A DNA stretch of 64,000 nucleotides from positions 32,377,370-32,441,369 of the forward strand of contig NC_049904.1 in assembly GCF_001411555.2 (NCBI RefSeq). The letters are read 5' to 3'. Shown piece by piece: positions 11,256-22,068 of the stretch. The notes under the pieces are model-generated. The model ran no database searches and had not been told where the DNA came from. It saw only the letters and a list, made by a program, of their open reading frames with translations. A program made the translations under genes and the position numbers. The stretch is from Juglans regia. Its lineage: Eukaryota; Streptophyta; Magnoliopsida; Fagales; Juglandaceae. Every line of letters begins with the position of its first letter. Within the stretch, counting starts at the first letter, position 1.

Positions 11256-12500
11256 TGGTTTTTCTCATCCATTTTTTATTTTGTATAGTGTTTAGTGAAA
11301 AACAAAGAACTATAACACATGTTAATGAAATCCATAAAAATTCCCACTTGGTTGCAATGAGTGCCACTTGGTATACAATTATTGGGAGTTTTTAGTTGAC
11401 CCAAAATAAAGTGAATATAGTAGTACGCCAGTTTAAAACGCAGCACAAATACACTCCAAACGACATAAATTTCAATTCTTTAAGAATTGAGTTGGGTTTA
11501 AAATGTCTACCAGACTACAACCGAGCAGGTCCTATTATATACAATGTGGGTTTTTGTTGACAAATAATAACTTTAGTGTAATGTTTATTTATTTAATTAT
11601 AATTGGTTGGCTGAAATTTTGAATGAAAAATTTTATTAATCATCTTTATATATTATATATTATATATATTTTTTTTTGTTCTTATTAAATCTATAGTATA
11701 TAAATTATGATTAGAAGAATTCAATAATTTAAAAACAAAAAAAAATTTAAAAAAAAAAAATATGATGTGATAGGTAGAAAACACAAATAACAAAACTCAT
11801 TCTGAATTGAAGTCTGAAGACGGCGTTGGCGTTGGCACGCATACATCGCCACGTGGCGGTTAAAATCCTTCCACGTACGTACGTACTCTTCCCGTTTGGG
11901 CAGGCCCAGTCGGCATGAGCATCTCGGGTGTTGTTTCGCTTTGCTGACGCAAACGCGGAAATAATATCTGCGTGTGTCAAAGACGTCAGATCTGTTTGCA
12001 ATCCGACGGTTATGATACCATCAGCCACGTACGATATATGCACATCTCTTTGTTTATTTTATTTTTTATTTTAGGTGTTTTATTCTAAAAAAAATATCTA
12101 AAAAATTGTATAAAATAAATTTATAAATTGATGTATCAATATGATATATTAACTTATAAAATTATTTATATTATAAGATTGAATATAACGTTTTATGTAA
12201 AAACAAATTTCTAAATTTCTATAGCATTCTTCTTTATTAACATATCCTTGGCTATTTTTTTATCTGTACGTCCCAACTAATCTTTCTCCATCTTTTACTC
12301 ATTTCAAAAAGTCATTGTCCTGCACAGCCCCATGATGATCTTTTTCGATCCCATTTGCAAATATAAATATTTTTCATAAAAACTTATGAAACATATTTAA
12401 TTTGTCAAGTTATAATCATGTATGGCGTGTTAATTAGTATAAGAATAACAAATACAGCTGCCATGTCTCAATTAAGTATCGCCCTTCAGGTTACTTTCAT
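10880..12500. other. Intergenic with a long (AT)n tract
   Basis: A pure (AT)n tract lies at about 11221-11253. A fragment of the TAAATTTATAAATTGA dispersed repeat lies near 12115-12200. An open frame on the minus strand at 11747-12043 has no recognisable homology and is not called. Confidence 0.45.
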
Positions 12501-12508
12501 GCCATTAG

Positions 12509-13110
12509 TAGGGATATAACCGGTTCGGTTTGATCCGATTTTAGACACATTTTAAAACTTAATCAGTATATATCAGTTTTGAGATTTGAAGAACTGATAC
12601 CGCACTAGCTATATCCCTAAACAGGTATTTTCGATTTTATCAGTTCCGGTTCTGGTTCTATTCGATTTTTCCGTTATATTATATAGTATATATAATATAA
12701 TATATTATAGTACATAATAATATAGTGATATTATATTATGATATATTATAATATATATTATAATTGTATTATAGACTACATATAGTGATATATTATAGTA
12801 TATTATAATATATAGTGATATAATATTAATATAACTATTAATACAATAGACTATAATGATATACATAGTTATTCATATAGGATTTTAAAATTTGATCTTA
12901 TATTAATTAGTAATTTATCATATAATATAAAAATATTTTATATATAAAAATTAGATATAATATAAAAAATATTTTATACAATATAAAAAATTAAAAATAT
13001 ATATGAACCAATCCTGCCTGGTGTTAGAAAAATGAAAATTGGAACCGGATCGATTTTGACCGATTTTGAAACCCACCGGTCCGGTTTACCAATTTTTTTT
13101 TTCATCCCTA
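12509..13110. mobile_element. hAT-like MITE with TAGGGAT ends
   Basis: A 602-bp element that begins TAGGGAT and ends ATCCCTA, with ACCGGTTCGGTTTGATCCGA near the left end and CCGGTCCGGTTTACCAA near the right. The flanks GCCATTAG (12501-12508) and GCCATTAA (13111-13118) match at 7 of 8 bases, fitting an 8-bp hAT target duplication. The interior is almost pure TATA-type sequence and no transposase is present. Confidence 0.65.
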
Positions 13111-14632
13111 GCCATTAAATCCAAAATATATACGTCCCAAAACTCAACCCCATAGAAGAAGCGACAGGCTTACCTGTCAGGATTCAATCACATAATTAAG
13201 AAACTTGTAAAAAAGAATAATACAAGATTGTATATATATTTTTTGTTTTATGGTGTTTACATAGTAGAGGTAGAATAGAAAAGAGACACCAAGAATGAAA
13301 TAATTATAGGCATAAAATTATATCCAAATATGCATGTGTACAAAATGCAGATGATCATCAACAAGGTTTAGTCAGAAAGTTATTGGAAGGGGCTTAATCA
13401 TCTTCTAAACGCCCGCTGGGTATTATCATGAGCTTGGGTCAAGGTATGGTCCAATATTAAACTAATGAATCCAAGGCCTAACCTCGTATGAGCGTGATCT
13501 GGATGGAGTCAGATCACTAACTGCCTAAACACTTAGGATGAAAATGTTATTGGCTCATTTGGAGATAAAATAAGCCCTAATATCCTTTAGACTTAATTTC
13601 AAATAACAAGAGGGACGGTTATCAATTAATATTATCCGAAAAAGTCACAAAACTCTGTTTGTAGGGGTTCATGTACGATTATGATCTCATATGGATTTTT
13701 AGCTGGAGAAATCATATTACTCTTCACTGACTTAGGCATCAGAGGCGTCCCATCGAACCCTCAAGCCCCTTTACTCTTTGGTTGCAAGTGATCGTGTGTG
13801 GAAAGCTGTGAAACACATCTTTAACTGTTATGAAATAAATAGTCACAAATTTGCAAAATAGTTTAAAAACATGGCACAAAAGATTGTACCAAACATGAAT
13901 GAAAAACTGTACGTTCAACCTCAAAGCAGCATATTTATTGTTTTGAGATGTATTACAAATATAAAGAGATTATTTAAAAGTAAATTTATAAAGTGAAGTG
14001 ACTTTATATGATCAGTTATATTTACTTTACAATTTAACGTACTATACTTTAAACCACACTATTTTGTGGGTTTCCTTTTGTTTAACATTTATGGCCAAAT
14101 AGTTTTTATTTGAAAAAAACACTACAATATTGATCAGTTCAAAACTTCAAATAATCAATGATTTGTTAATGCTGATCAACCAGAAAACAATACTTCAAGT
14201 ATTTCAATGAGTACTTGCTGAACTATAAAACAATCCGAATGATGTTTAAATGTTGGAGTTCATGCATGAAGGTGCAAAATCAGAGAATATTTAGTAACTT
14301 AATTAATTACTAAAATATATATGAAAAGGGAATTAAAAAGATTAGAGGGACTGAGGCCGGCCGAGGGAGCGAAGATAAATAATTATGAACTCCCGATCTC
14401 GTGTCGATAATCTGCAACGCTGATTACGAACGGCTAGCTAGCTAGCTGTCGTTTGTAAAGATTGGGCAAGCCATGATTTCGGGTTTTATTCAAACGACCA
14501 AGCGGATTCTCATAGGTTGAGATATGACATGATCATGGGAGCCAAAATAGTACCCATGGCCGTACGTGCTCGTTTATGAGCGATCCCAACTCCAAACCAG
14601 TGCATGTATATATGGTAATATGGTAAGCATAT

Positions 14633-14666
<34 letters not shown>

Positions 14667-15200
14667 TAAGGAATATTCATGTTTTCCATGATCAAGAATA
14701 AATGGGGTTCTACCTGGCAGATTGTGCAAACTTATAAAACGAAGCATGCATGGCCATAATATCTTTTTGGCCGCCAGTTTGGTAAGAATCCTGAAGCCTC
14801 ATCCTATATATATCATAACAATTAACATCAAAATCTGCAATGATTTCATAGAGATCACAAAGAAAATTATCCTATATGTCATTTTTTTTTTATTCCAGGA
14901 TGATGATATATATATATATATATATGCATATATACCAATCCTTTTGATCTTCCCGGTTCTCTCGGCTGCATGCATCTCGCCAGAAGACCAACAACTGTAC
15001 ACAATATGTATAATTATCTAATCAACAAATTGGGAATTGGGGGACCCTCAAGAGTTCTCTCTACTTTATTGACTTCCTTGCAATCTACCAGACATGGCTT
15101 CATCCACTACTACTTGCTCCCAACACAGAGCCAGCTTGTTTGTTTTTTTGTTTTTTTTAATTCTTTTTCTATTGCCCTCTCCATCAAACAATCTCCATTA
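13111..15200. other. Intergenic with LTR remnant and microsatellites
   Basis: The segment around 13620-13800 contains motifs common in plant LTRs (ATGGATTTTTAGCTGGAG; CACTGACTTAGGCATCAGAGG), so a retrotransposon fragment is likely but not delimited. (AT)n tracts lie at about 14630-14668 and 14909-14930. No gene is seen. Confidence 0.4.
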
Positions 15201-15216
15201 ACACTTCTTCTCCACC

Positions 15217-15226
15217 TATATATATT
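15217..15226 (+). promoter_or_regulatory. Probable TATA box of the VQ gene
   Basis: TATATATATT lies 110-120 bp upstream of the chosen start codon. It is followed by a (CT)n-rich leader (about 15226-15250 and 15311-15322), a common core-promoter layout in plants. Confidence 0.45.
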
Positions 15227-15335
15227 CTCTCTCTCTCTCTCTCGCTCTCTATCTATATATATAAGCATCCCTTCCTTTCTTCTAAACAAACACACCAACT
15301 TCTCCGCACCTCTCTCTCTCTCTGAGCATTTTCCA

Positions 15336-15827
15336 ATGGAGGTGATAACAAAGAAGCAAAGTTGTAAGCCATGTTCGACTTCAACTCCTGATCTAGCCGT
15401 GCACCAAGATTCAAAGAAAATATCCAAACCCAAACCAAAGATACGCATAATTCACATATTTGCACCCGAAATCATCAAAATCGACGCAGCAAACTTCCGC
15501 GAGTTAGTGCAACGACTCACCGGAAAACCCAGTACAGAAAAGGGCGGCAATGAGAAACCAAGAATTACCGGAAGAGAAAAGCCGAGAACTGCTACATCCG
15601 GCGAGCCAGTGGCGAAGAAAATAGAGCTCCGACCTATGATTCGTGGTCTGGAGTCAAGGGAGAGAGTTAAGGACGAGGAAGGGATGTGGAATGGCGAGAA
15701 ATCAGGTGGGTTCTTGGGCGGTTTTGCAGACTTGGAGGGTTTTATCCAAGAGCTTGGTGAGTTCCCACTTCTTCCGTTGGATGCTAATTCCCACATGCAT
15801 GGTTTTGGAGAAGCTCAACTTGCCTAG
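15336..15827 (+). CDS. VQ-motif protein
   Basis: Encodes 163 residues in one exon. VQ proteins are small, usually intronless plant nuclear co-regulators that bind WRKY transcription factors and often MAP kinase cascades in defence and development. The diagnostic FxxxVQxLTG signature is present as FRELVQRLTG at residues 54-63, preceded by the basic and hydrophobic stretch KPKPKIRIIHIFAPEIIKID. The rest is low-complexity and charged, with an aromatic and acidic C-terminus (GGFADLEGFIQELGEFPLLP). The open frame extends upstream to 14970, but that extension runs through the TATA box and CT-rich leader, so the ATG at 15336 is chosen. It resembles the VQ25-type subgroup, but subgroup assignment is unproven. 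Confidence 0.88.
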   Translation: MEVITKKQSCKPCSTSTPDLAVHQDSKKISKPKPKIRIIHIFAPEIIKIDAANFRELVQRLTGKPSTEKGGNEKPRITGREKPRTATSGEPVAKKIELRPMIRGLESRERVKDEEGMWNGEKSGGFLGGFADLEGFIQELGEFPLLPLDANSHMHGFGEAQLA

Positions 15828-18221
15828 CTATTGAAAGAAACCGATCGAATGGTTTTTCTTTCATGGCCATTTCTTCTGTCATTTTATGATCAACGTTTGA
15901 GCTTTAGGAATTTTTTTAGGTTGATATTTAGGAATTTTGTTTTGGATATGTTAAATGGTTTATGTATTATCATATGGTATCTGATGATCATCTTTATTTA
16001 CTTAATTTTCTGATACTCTTAAGATCTATCTCTTCTGTAAATAGCCGGGCTATACTCTCAGGCTTCTTGATCTCCAGCAGAGAAATTGCCTTAATTCTAC
16101 ACGACAACATTTGGATGTAATAGAAGCAAGCAACTGGAGATATTTTCTTAAACTATTTTTTTATTAGTTTTCATATGAAATTTCAGTTCAGTACTGTATA
16201 AGGGTTTTGTCTCTTTCGTTTGGATGTGGCACTGGCTCGTCTTTGTGGGCCTCTCTTTCACTCTCTCGATCTTCAGAATATTTTCTGGCGAACCAAACAA
16301 GAACGTGCAGAATTTAATTCTAGATAAATGTATTACTTTTCTTGCAAGACTTGCTATATTTATATATTATCTCGTTTAAGCCAATCTATTACGAAAAGTC
16401 GTCTCTCACTTTATCACGTCGATACAGAGATCAGACTGAAAACATATTTCATATGATGAGCTTGAGGCACGTCTTCCAAGTTTAAAAAGTTCTGTTCATG
16501 AGAACTTAACGGGCAGTGATAGGCTTCCACCTTGCTACTATCCATCTATATATTTTAATTTTTTTAATTTTTTAAAGTATTTTTTTAATATTTTTAATTA
16601 TTTAAAAAAATTAAAAAAATATAATTTTATTAATACTCACTTTTTTAATTATCAAATAAAAATAAAAAATACAAAAATAAAAAATATAAATAAATAATAA
16701 ATAAATAGTAGTGAGTAATAACACATAATCACGAATTTATCACGAGAACAATTTTAGTATTTCCATTCTCGAGAACCAGTTCATGAGTTCACACGCGCAT
16801 GTATTCACTTAGGTACCGTTTTAATAGTGAATTAAAATAGATAAATTGAGATGAAAGTTGAATAAAATATTATTTTTTAATATTATTATTATTTTAAAAT
16901 TTAAAAAAATTATATTTTTTATTATATTTTGTGTAAAAATTTAAATAAATTATAATGATAAGATGAGATAAAACACTTACCATATCCGGGGCTAGAAGAG
17001 TCTTAGAGCCTGTAATTTGATAATGATTTTATGTACTAATAAAGGTAAATGGTTTGGGGCCTAGAGATTATTTTTGGGTTTAGAGCATTGACATTGGCTT
17101 TATTAAAAGTTTAGCCAAATATTAAATATGTTGAATTTCATCAAAAGAGAGCTGTATTGAATTGGCTAAAGAAAAAAGTGGGAAGTTTTGACCTACAATA
17201 AATGGACATGTTTCTTCAAATTTGAAGGGCTGATATTCACCCATCAAATCTTTTTTTATTTATTTTTATTCACTTTTAATTTCTAATAATCTTTTTTATT
17301 CATATATAATCTCTAACTATATTGTAATAATAATGTAAGAATTAAATTAAATTATTAATTAATATATAGTTAGTATAATTATAAAATATGAAATAAATAA
17401 TATTATATTATTATTTTAATAAATTAAATGATTAATTCAATATAAAGTGATGGATAAGGAGATTTTAGATATATAGAAAATATCTACTTTTTATTAAAAT
17501 TTAAAAATGAATTTGATGATTGCTCTTACTCTCAGGGATAATTTCTCAGGTAACAAGTAATTTGGTCGAAAAAGGTTGATGCTATTTGTTGACGAGGAAA
17601 CAGGGGTATGAAGTCAACATTTTCTCTATAAATTTAATACACAACTTGCAATATTGATTCCTTGGGCGGCCCTTGAATGGGATTGAGTTGGCTAGCTATG
17701 ACGTGATTGAAACTAGCTTAAGATGACATAATATTTTTCAAGTACGATGGGCATGATGGGTTGATTTCTCCAAGTGAGAAAGAAAGGCGAGTTTTGCTAC
17801 GTACAGTGATTTGTGTATATTTTTTTATATATTTTATTAATATGATTGGCTAAAGTAATTATTTTATATTAAAAATAATATACAATTAATCACATTAACA
17901 GAATATATAATGAATACATAAAAATGACTACACGAATTTTTAAAACCGTTATTGTATTGCTTTCAATCAAGCTTCTGGTCATGCGATCCCATTCCAGATG
18001 GGCTCCCTGCTTGAGCATTAAGAGCCTATGGTTGGTGCCATTCGGTCAGATGGCCATTAGCATACGGAGTGATTGTATTTTGAATGGAAAAAGGAAATAA
18101 AATAATAGAAGCAGCTCGACCAGAGAGAGGAGGACTGAGGGATATGAAATGTAATGCTTAACTCAAAAAGGTAATTGAAGTAGAGAAAATTTTCAGTTTC
18201 TCATATATGTACAATTAATTC
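15828..18221. other. Intergenic between the VQ and fibrillin genes
   Basis: Contains the VQ 3' region and AT-rich MITE-like material. A possible element lies at about 16508-16740. A degenerate member of the TTGAGATGA...AGATGAGATAAAA family lies at about 16810-16985. A repeat with ATATTTTATTAATATGATTGGC lies near 17815-17940. No gene is seen. Confidence 0.4.
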
Positions 18222-21200
18222 CTAACTCTCATATTCTGTAATGGGTTCTGGCAAGGAAGACGGAGGCGCTACCAACCTTGTTAGAACTTCAGGCACTCCA
18301 GCTGCATCCCTTATTATCTGTGTCAAAATCATCAAAAGAAGTTAGATTGTGAGAAATACCAATCTTTTGGTAGCTATTCCTATACATCGGCTCTTGACCA
18401 AACTTGTGAGTCTTCATGAGGATCCTTTGATGTGACAATAAGAGAATGTTTATTGGCATTGCACATTCATCAGTCACCACTCCAACCACATATAAAAATG
18501 TTAACCTTGAGGCTAAAACTCTCTATCTTTCAGCTTAGATATAGTACATGCCCATCATTTATTGTAAACACCCCTCCCCCACCTTCTTTCTTCACCTTTT
18601 ATTTTATTTCTGTTGTATCCTCTTCATAACCTACAAATCAAATGGTGCCTTTCAACAAGTTTTTCTCTTGATAAGTGCCTTTCAACATGTTTTTGGAGCA
18701 GCAAAAGAAAACTTAGTGTTGTTATGTCAAGACCTTGAGCTATTATAACATCACCTTGCCCAAAGGTAATGGTCTAGAAATCATTTAAACTCATCCAAGG
18801 AGATTACGCTCAATAACGTACTTACAAGTATTTCATCATCAAGATAAGAAATCATGAATAATCTCTGGAAAGTTCCACCTGTACACCGAAAAAGAAACCT
18901 CAGTATCCAACTGAAAAACATACATGTAAAAAATTATGATAACTCATCACTGGATTCCGACAAGTCGTTTATAAAATATAAACCTACTCTTTTCCGTAAA
19001 AATATTCAGAAATTTATCATGCTTAGGAAGGCATTTGAATGGACTATTGCCCACGTCTATAAATGGATGGTGAAGAAACTGAAACGGCATCTCTAAATGC
19101 AAAAACAGCCTCGCTAAAATTTGAAAAGCTTCTTACAGTAAAAATCCCGAAGTAACATTGTCAACATGTTTGCTTTACTAGTGGTGTGCATATGGAGGTA
19201 TGAAATAGAGAGCACGTGTGTGCAAATATACAAACACATACACACACCAAGGATGTATTACATTCCAAATGAAAAACATGGTGGAACTCTGCAGGTTCTG
19301 ACACCACAGGAAGGTTTGAGTAGTCAGTTGAACTCTTTGTTTACAACCGCACCCAAGGTTACAAGTAGGCTCATAGAATGAAAACAAGGAGATTTGGAAG
19401 ATTTAAACAATCAAGAACACATTTTTCCACCTCAGCTCTTCAGCTGCTTCAGTTACCAACTAAATGATAAAAGTAGTAATTAATAAAAGCAAACTAAGTC
19501 GCCCTGGACAGATACCCAACAGATTTGTAGAAGTTTAGGTTTTAAAGGCTCACTTGTTTGATTCCAGAAGAAAAGAAACTGCTTAAAATAGCTTACTGAG
19601 AGGAATTGTCAGCCCATTGGCAACGGCATCCCTAAAAGGAGCAGGCAGTTGTTGCATTGTATTAACTGCCTGACCAAAAGCACCTCTTAGCTGTTCTGGT
19701 AATGTTTCTTCAATAACTGTTGGAGACTCCAGAATCCCTTCAATGTATTCCTCTTTCATTCGAAGCGGTCCCTCCACATATAACTTGGTGGAAAGATTCA
19801 GTTTGCTTTCTATCTGCATTTCAACGAAAATCAAGCTCAAAAAATGTGTAAACACAAACGTAGTGTAAAAATGTACAGTTGCCAGCAATGAGATACTCGC
19901 ATTAACTAATATTTCATTCTGACATTATTCTTGCAACACTAATTTATTTCATTAGAAAGGGGGAAACCCTGTGTGCCCAGGATGTGTGCACAAAACTCCC
20001 AAGAATTACAATTCCTAATAAAGGGAGTCAATAAAATCCTTTTTCTTTTTGATCAGTAAGGGAGTCAATAAAATCTACAAGTGCACAAGATCACTTGAAC
20101 AACAATCTGAAGAACGCAGATTTCAACTCAACAGCAGATGGCTCTGCACCACTAAACATATCATTATTTCTTTCCCCTCCAAATTGTCCACATTAAGCAA
20201 ATGGGGGAACATTCCAAATGAGAAAACACCTATGCTTTCCAGACCGGCCTTTCAATCCAAAGAACACAAATTATCTTTTGACAATTTTAAGACACTGAAT
20301 GACAAAGAAACTTCCTTGCATGAGCAACACATCTGTGCAAGCATATTCAGAGAAGACATTTTTTTATAAGTATCAGCGAGGACATTTAAATGAACTCTTA
20401 AGTTATTACCGAGTTAAGTAATTTCAAGTTCGCTGTAATCTTTGCATTTCCATCCTTGATTACCACATCCATTTTTGACAAATTAGCCAAAGTTGAAGGA
20501 AATCTCCTGCAATAATACAGATAGGAACCAAGGCTATTAGCCACCACTCGATCAAATTGTATATGAAAACGCCAAGATTTAACAATCACTTCCAACAAGG
20601 GAAAATAGATTAAAAATAAATGAAGTACTTACTCAAATATAAATTTAGCAGCAAATAATCCTGGGCTTCCAGACCCGAACCACTCAAAATTCCATCTACC
20701 TTCCAGAAAGGGCGACCTGGACAGCTGAGGAAATGAGTTAGCAGCATCTCATACCAATTATATAAATATGAAAAATCTTGAATGGGCACCTACGTAGTTG
20801 GTCTAGGTGTTGGATTGAGCCTCTCCAAACCAGTTATCCTCTCATTCACATCAATGCGCTGTATATCTGTAGTCTTACCTGTCACTAAAGCCTCAAAACC
20901 CCCAGAATCTTTAAACTGAAATTATGGCTCCACAAACAAACACTAATGAGCTTGAGCTTGAGAATTTACCAAAGTACATTCTTGTGCCATATGACTCAAA
21001 CGCAAAAATAAATAATTATACAAATTGAGAGAGAATACACGCTGAAGCTGCGACTTCTTGCTCTCCCACACGTCTTTGACTTAAAGCAAGAAAAAACAAC
21101 TAATGGATGTATTAAATTCTACGATATTAGGTTAAATGAATGAAACTAAGCACCAAGGCAACCAAAGAAACGGAAAGTTAACGCGTAACTTGTCAACAAT

Positions 21201-21710
21201 TTTCAAGTAATTTGCATTTTCAATATTTCTCAGCAACCGCAGATCGTAAAGCTAAAAATTTGCCTCCATTCTGAGTGAATTAAAAATATAAGTCACGAAA
21301 CAATAAACTACATGAATATCGGATTTACGAACAAAAGGAAATCATGATCAATAAGGAAATCAATTGAACAGTAAAATCATGCAAAAAATGTTTAACACAA
21401 AAAATAAAGTTTTTTTATATATAAAAAAAGTGATACCCACAGCGAGAAGAAGGGATTCTTTCGCGGAAAGCCTCTCCATTTCCTTAGCGTAAGCTGCCGG
21501 AGCTCCCTGTACTGCCTGCTGAACCATTGCTCGGAAAAAGGATCTCCGGCCAATACTCTGGCAGACGTACCGTTTGCGGTGGGTCTCCGTCGACCTAGCG
21601 GGGGAGACCAGCGGAGTAGCAGTGGCTGGGGAAAACAAAAACGGAGACGACGAATTTCGACGCGACCGGATTGCGGAGATTGCAGGGAGTGAGCCTTGTA
21701 TGGAAGCCAT
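18222..21710 (-). CDS. PAP8: Plastid-lipid-associated protein / fibrillin (PAP8-like)
   Basis: Seven coding exons on the minus strand: 21441-21710, 20794-20915, 20633-20716, 20410-20506, 19597-19813, 18826-18878 and 18222-18317. Joined they give 312 residues with frame kept at every junction. Fibrillins are plastid proteins of plastoglobules and thylakoids that bind lipids and help under photooxidative stress. The first 45 or so residues (MASIQGSLPAISAIRSRRNS...) are Ser/Arg-rich with few acids, as in a chloroplast transit peptide. The PAP domain follows: LEGRWNFEWFGSGSPG, RFPSTLANLS, LRMKEEYIEGILESPTVIEE and the C-terminal signature IIRDAAGVPEVLTRL. The exon 1 donor (GCT|GTGGGT) is weak but is the only one that avoids an immediate stop. 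Closest family by memory is PAP8/fibrillin-6; the subgroup is less sure than the family. Confidence 0.9.
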
Positions 21711-21871
21711 TGAAAGACGAGTTATAGGGGAACCCTAGGTTTGTGGAACAATGAAGTGGTAGGTAGCAGGCCTGGTGGGGGGAGGGAGGGAAGAGAGACA
21801 GAGACGGACGACGTCGCTATGAGGGTATTTTCGTCGGATAAAAGAAACGTTTGTTTCTTGGGAAAAACATG

Positions 21872-21876
21872 AAAAA
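21872..21876 (-). terminator. Pol III terminator of tRNA-Ala
   Basis: Five consecutive T on the minus strand directly after the discriminator base of the tRNA gene. Confidence 0.7.
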
Positions 21877-21949
21877 TGGAGATGCGGGGTATCGAACCCC
21901 GTACCTCTCGCATGCAAAGCGAGCGCTCTACCGTTTGAGCTACATCCCC
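21877..21949 (-). tRNA. tRNA-Ala (anticodon UGC)
   Basis: A 73-nt cloverleaf on the minus strand. The acceptor stem GGGGATG pairs with CATCTCC with one G-T wobble. The D arm (TAGCTC..GAGC) carries the A box. The anticodon stem CTCGC/GCGAG encloses the loop TTTGCAT, giving anticodon TGC (Ala). The T arm CGGGG-TTCGATA-CCCCG carries the B box. The discriminator is A and a T5 run follows. It has no intron. It sits between the divergent start regions of the fibrillin and POLD2 genes. Confidence 0.95.
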
Positions 21950-22068
21950 ACTTTCTTCAGGCATTTGAAAAGTTATATATATTCCTAATTAATGATTCTA
22001 TTTTAACTCTTGCGAAGGGGCTAATGACCAGCTTGGTGAAATTTGGTGGGACTTCTCATCTTCCCGCC

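Noticed and set aside
11747..12043. 98-residue minus-strand open frame with THADIISAFASAKR
   Set aside because: No upstream or downstream gene structure, no family match, and it ends in a poly-Phe tract from an A-run.
14970..15335. N-terminal extension of the VQ open frame
   Set aside because: It runs through the TATA box and CT-rich leader, and its translation is low-complexity Leu/Ser. The conserved protein starts at 15336.
21722..21964. Minus-strand open frame containing VAQTVERSLCMREVRGSIPR
   Set aside because: It is a read-through of the tRNA-Ala gene, a frequent false protein in annotations.
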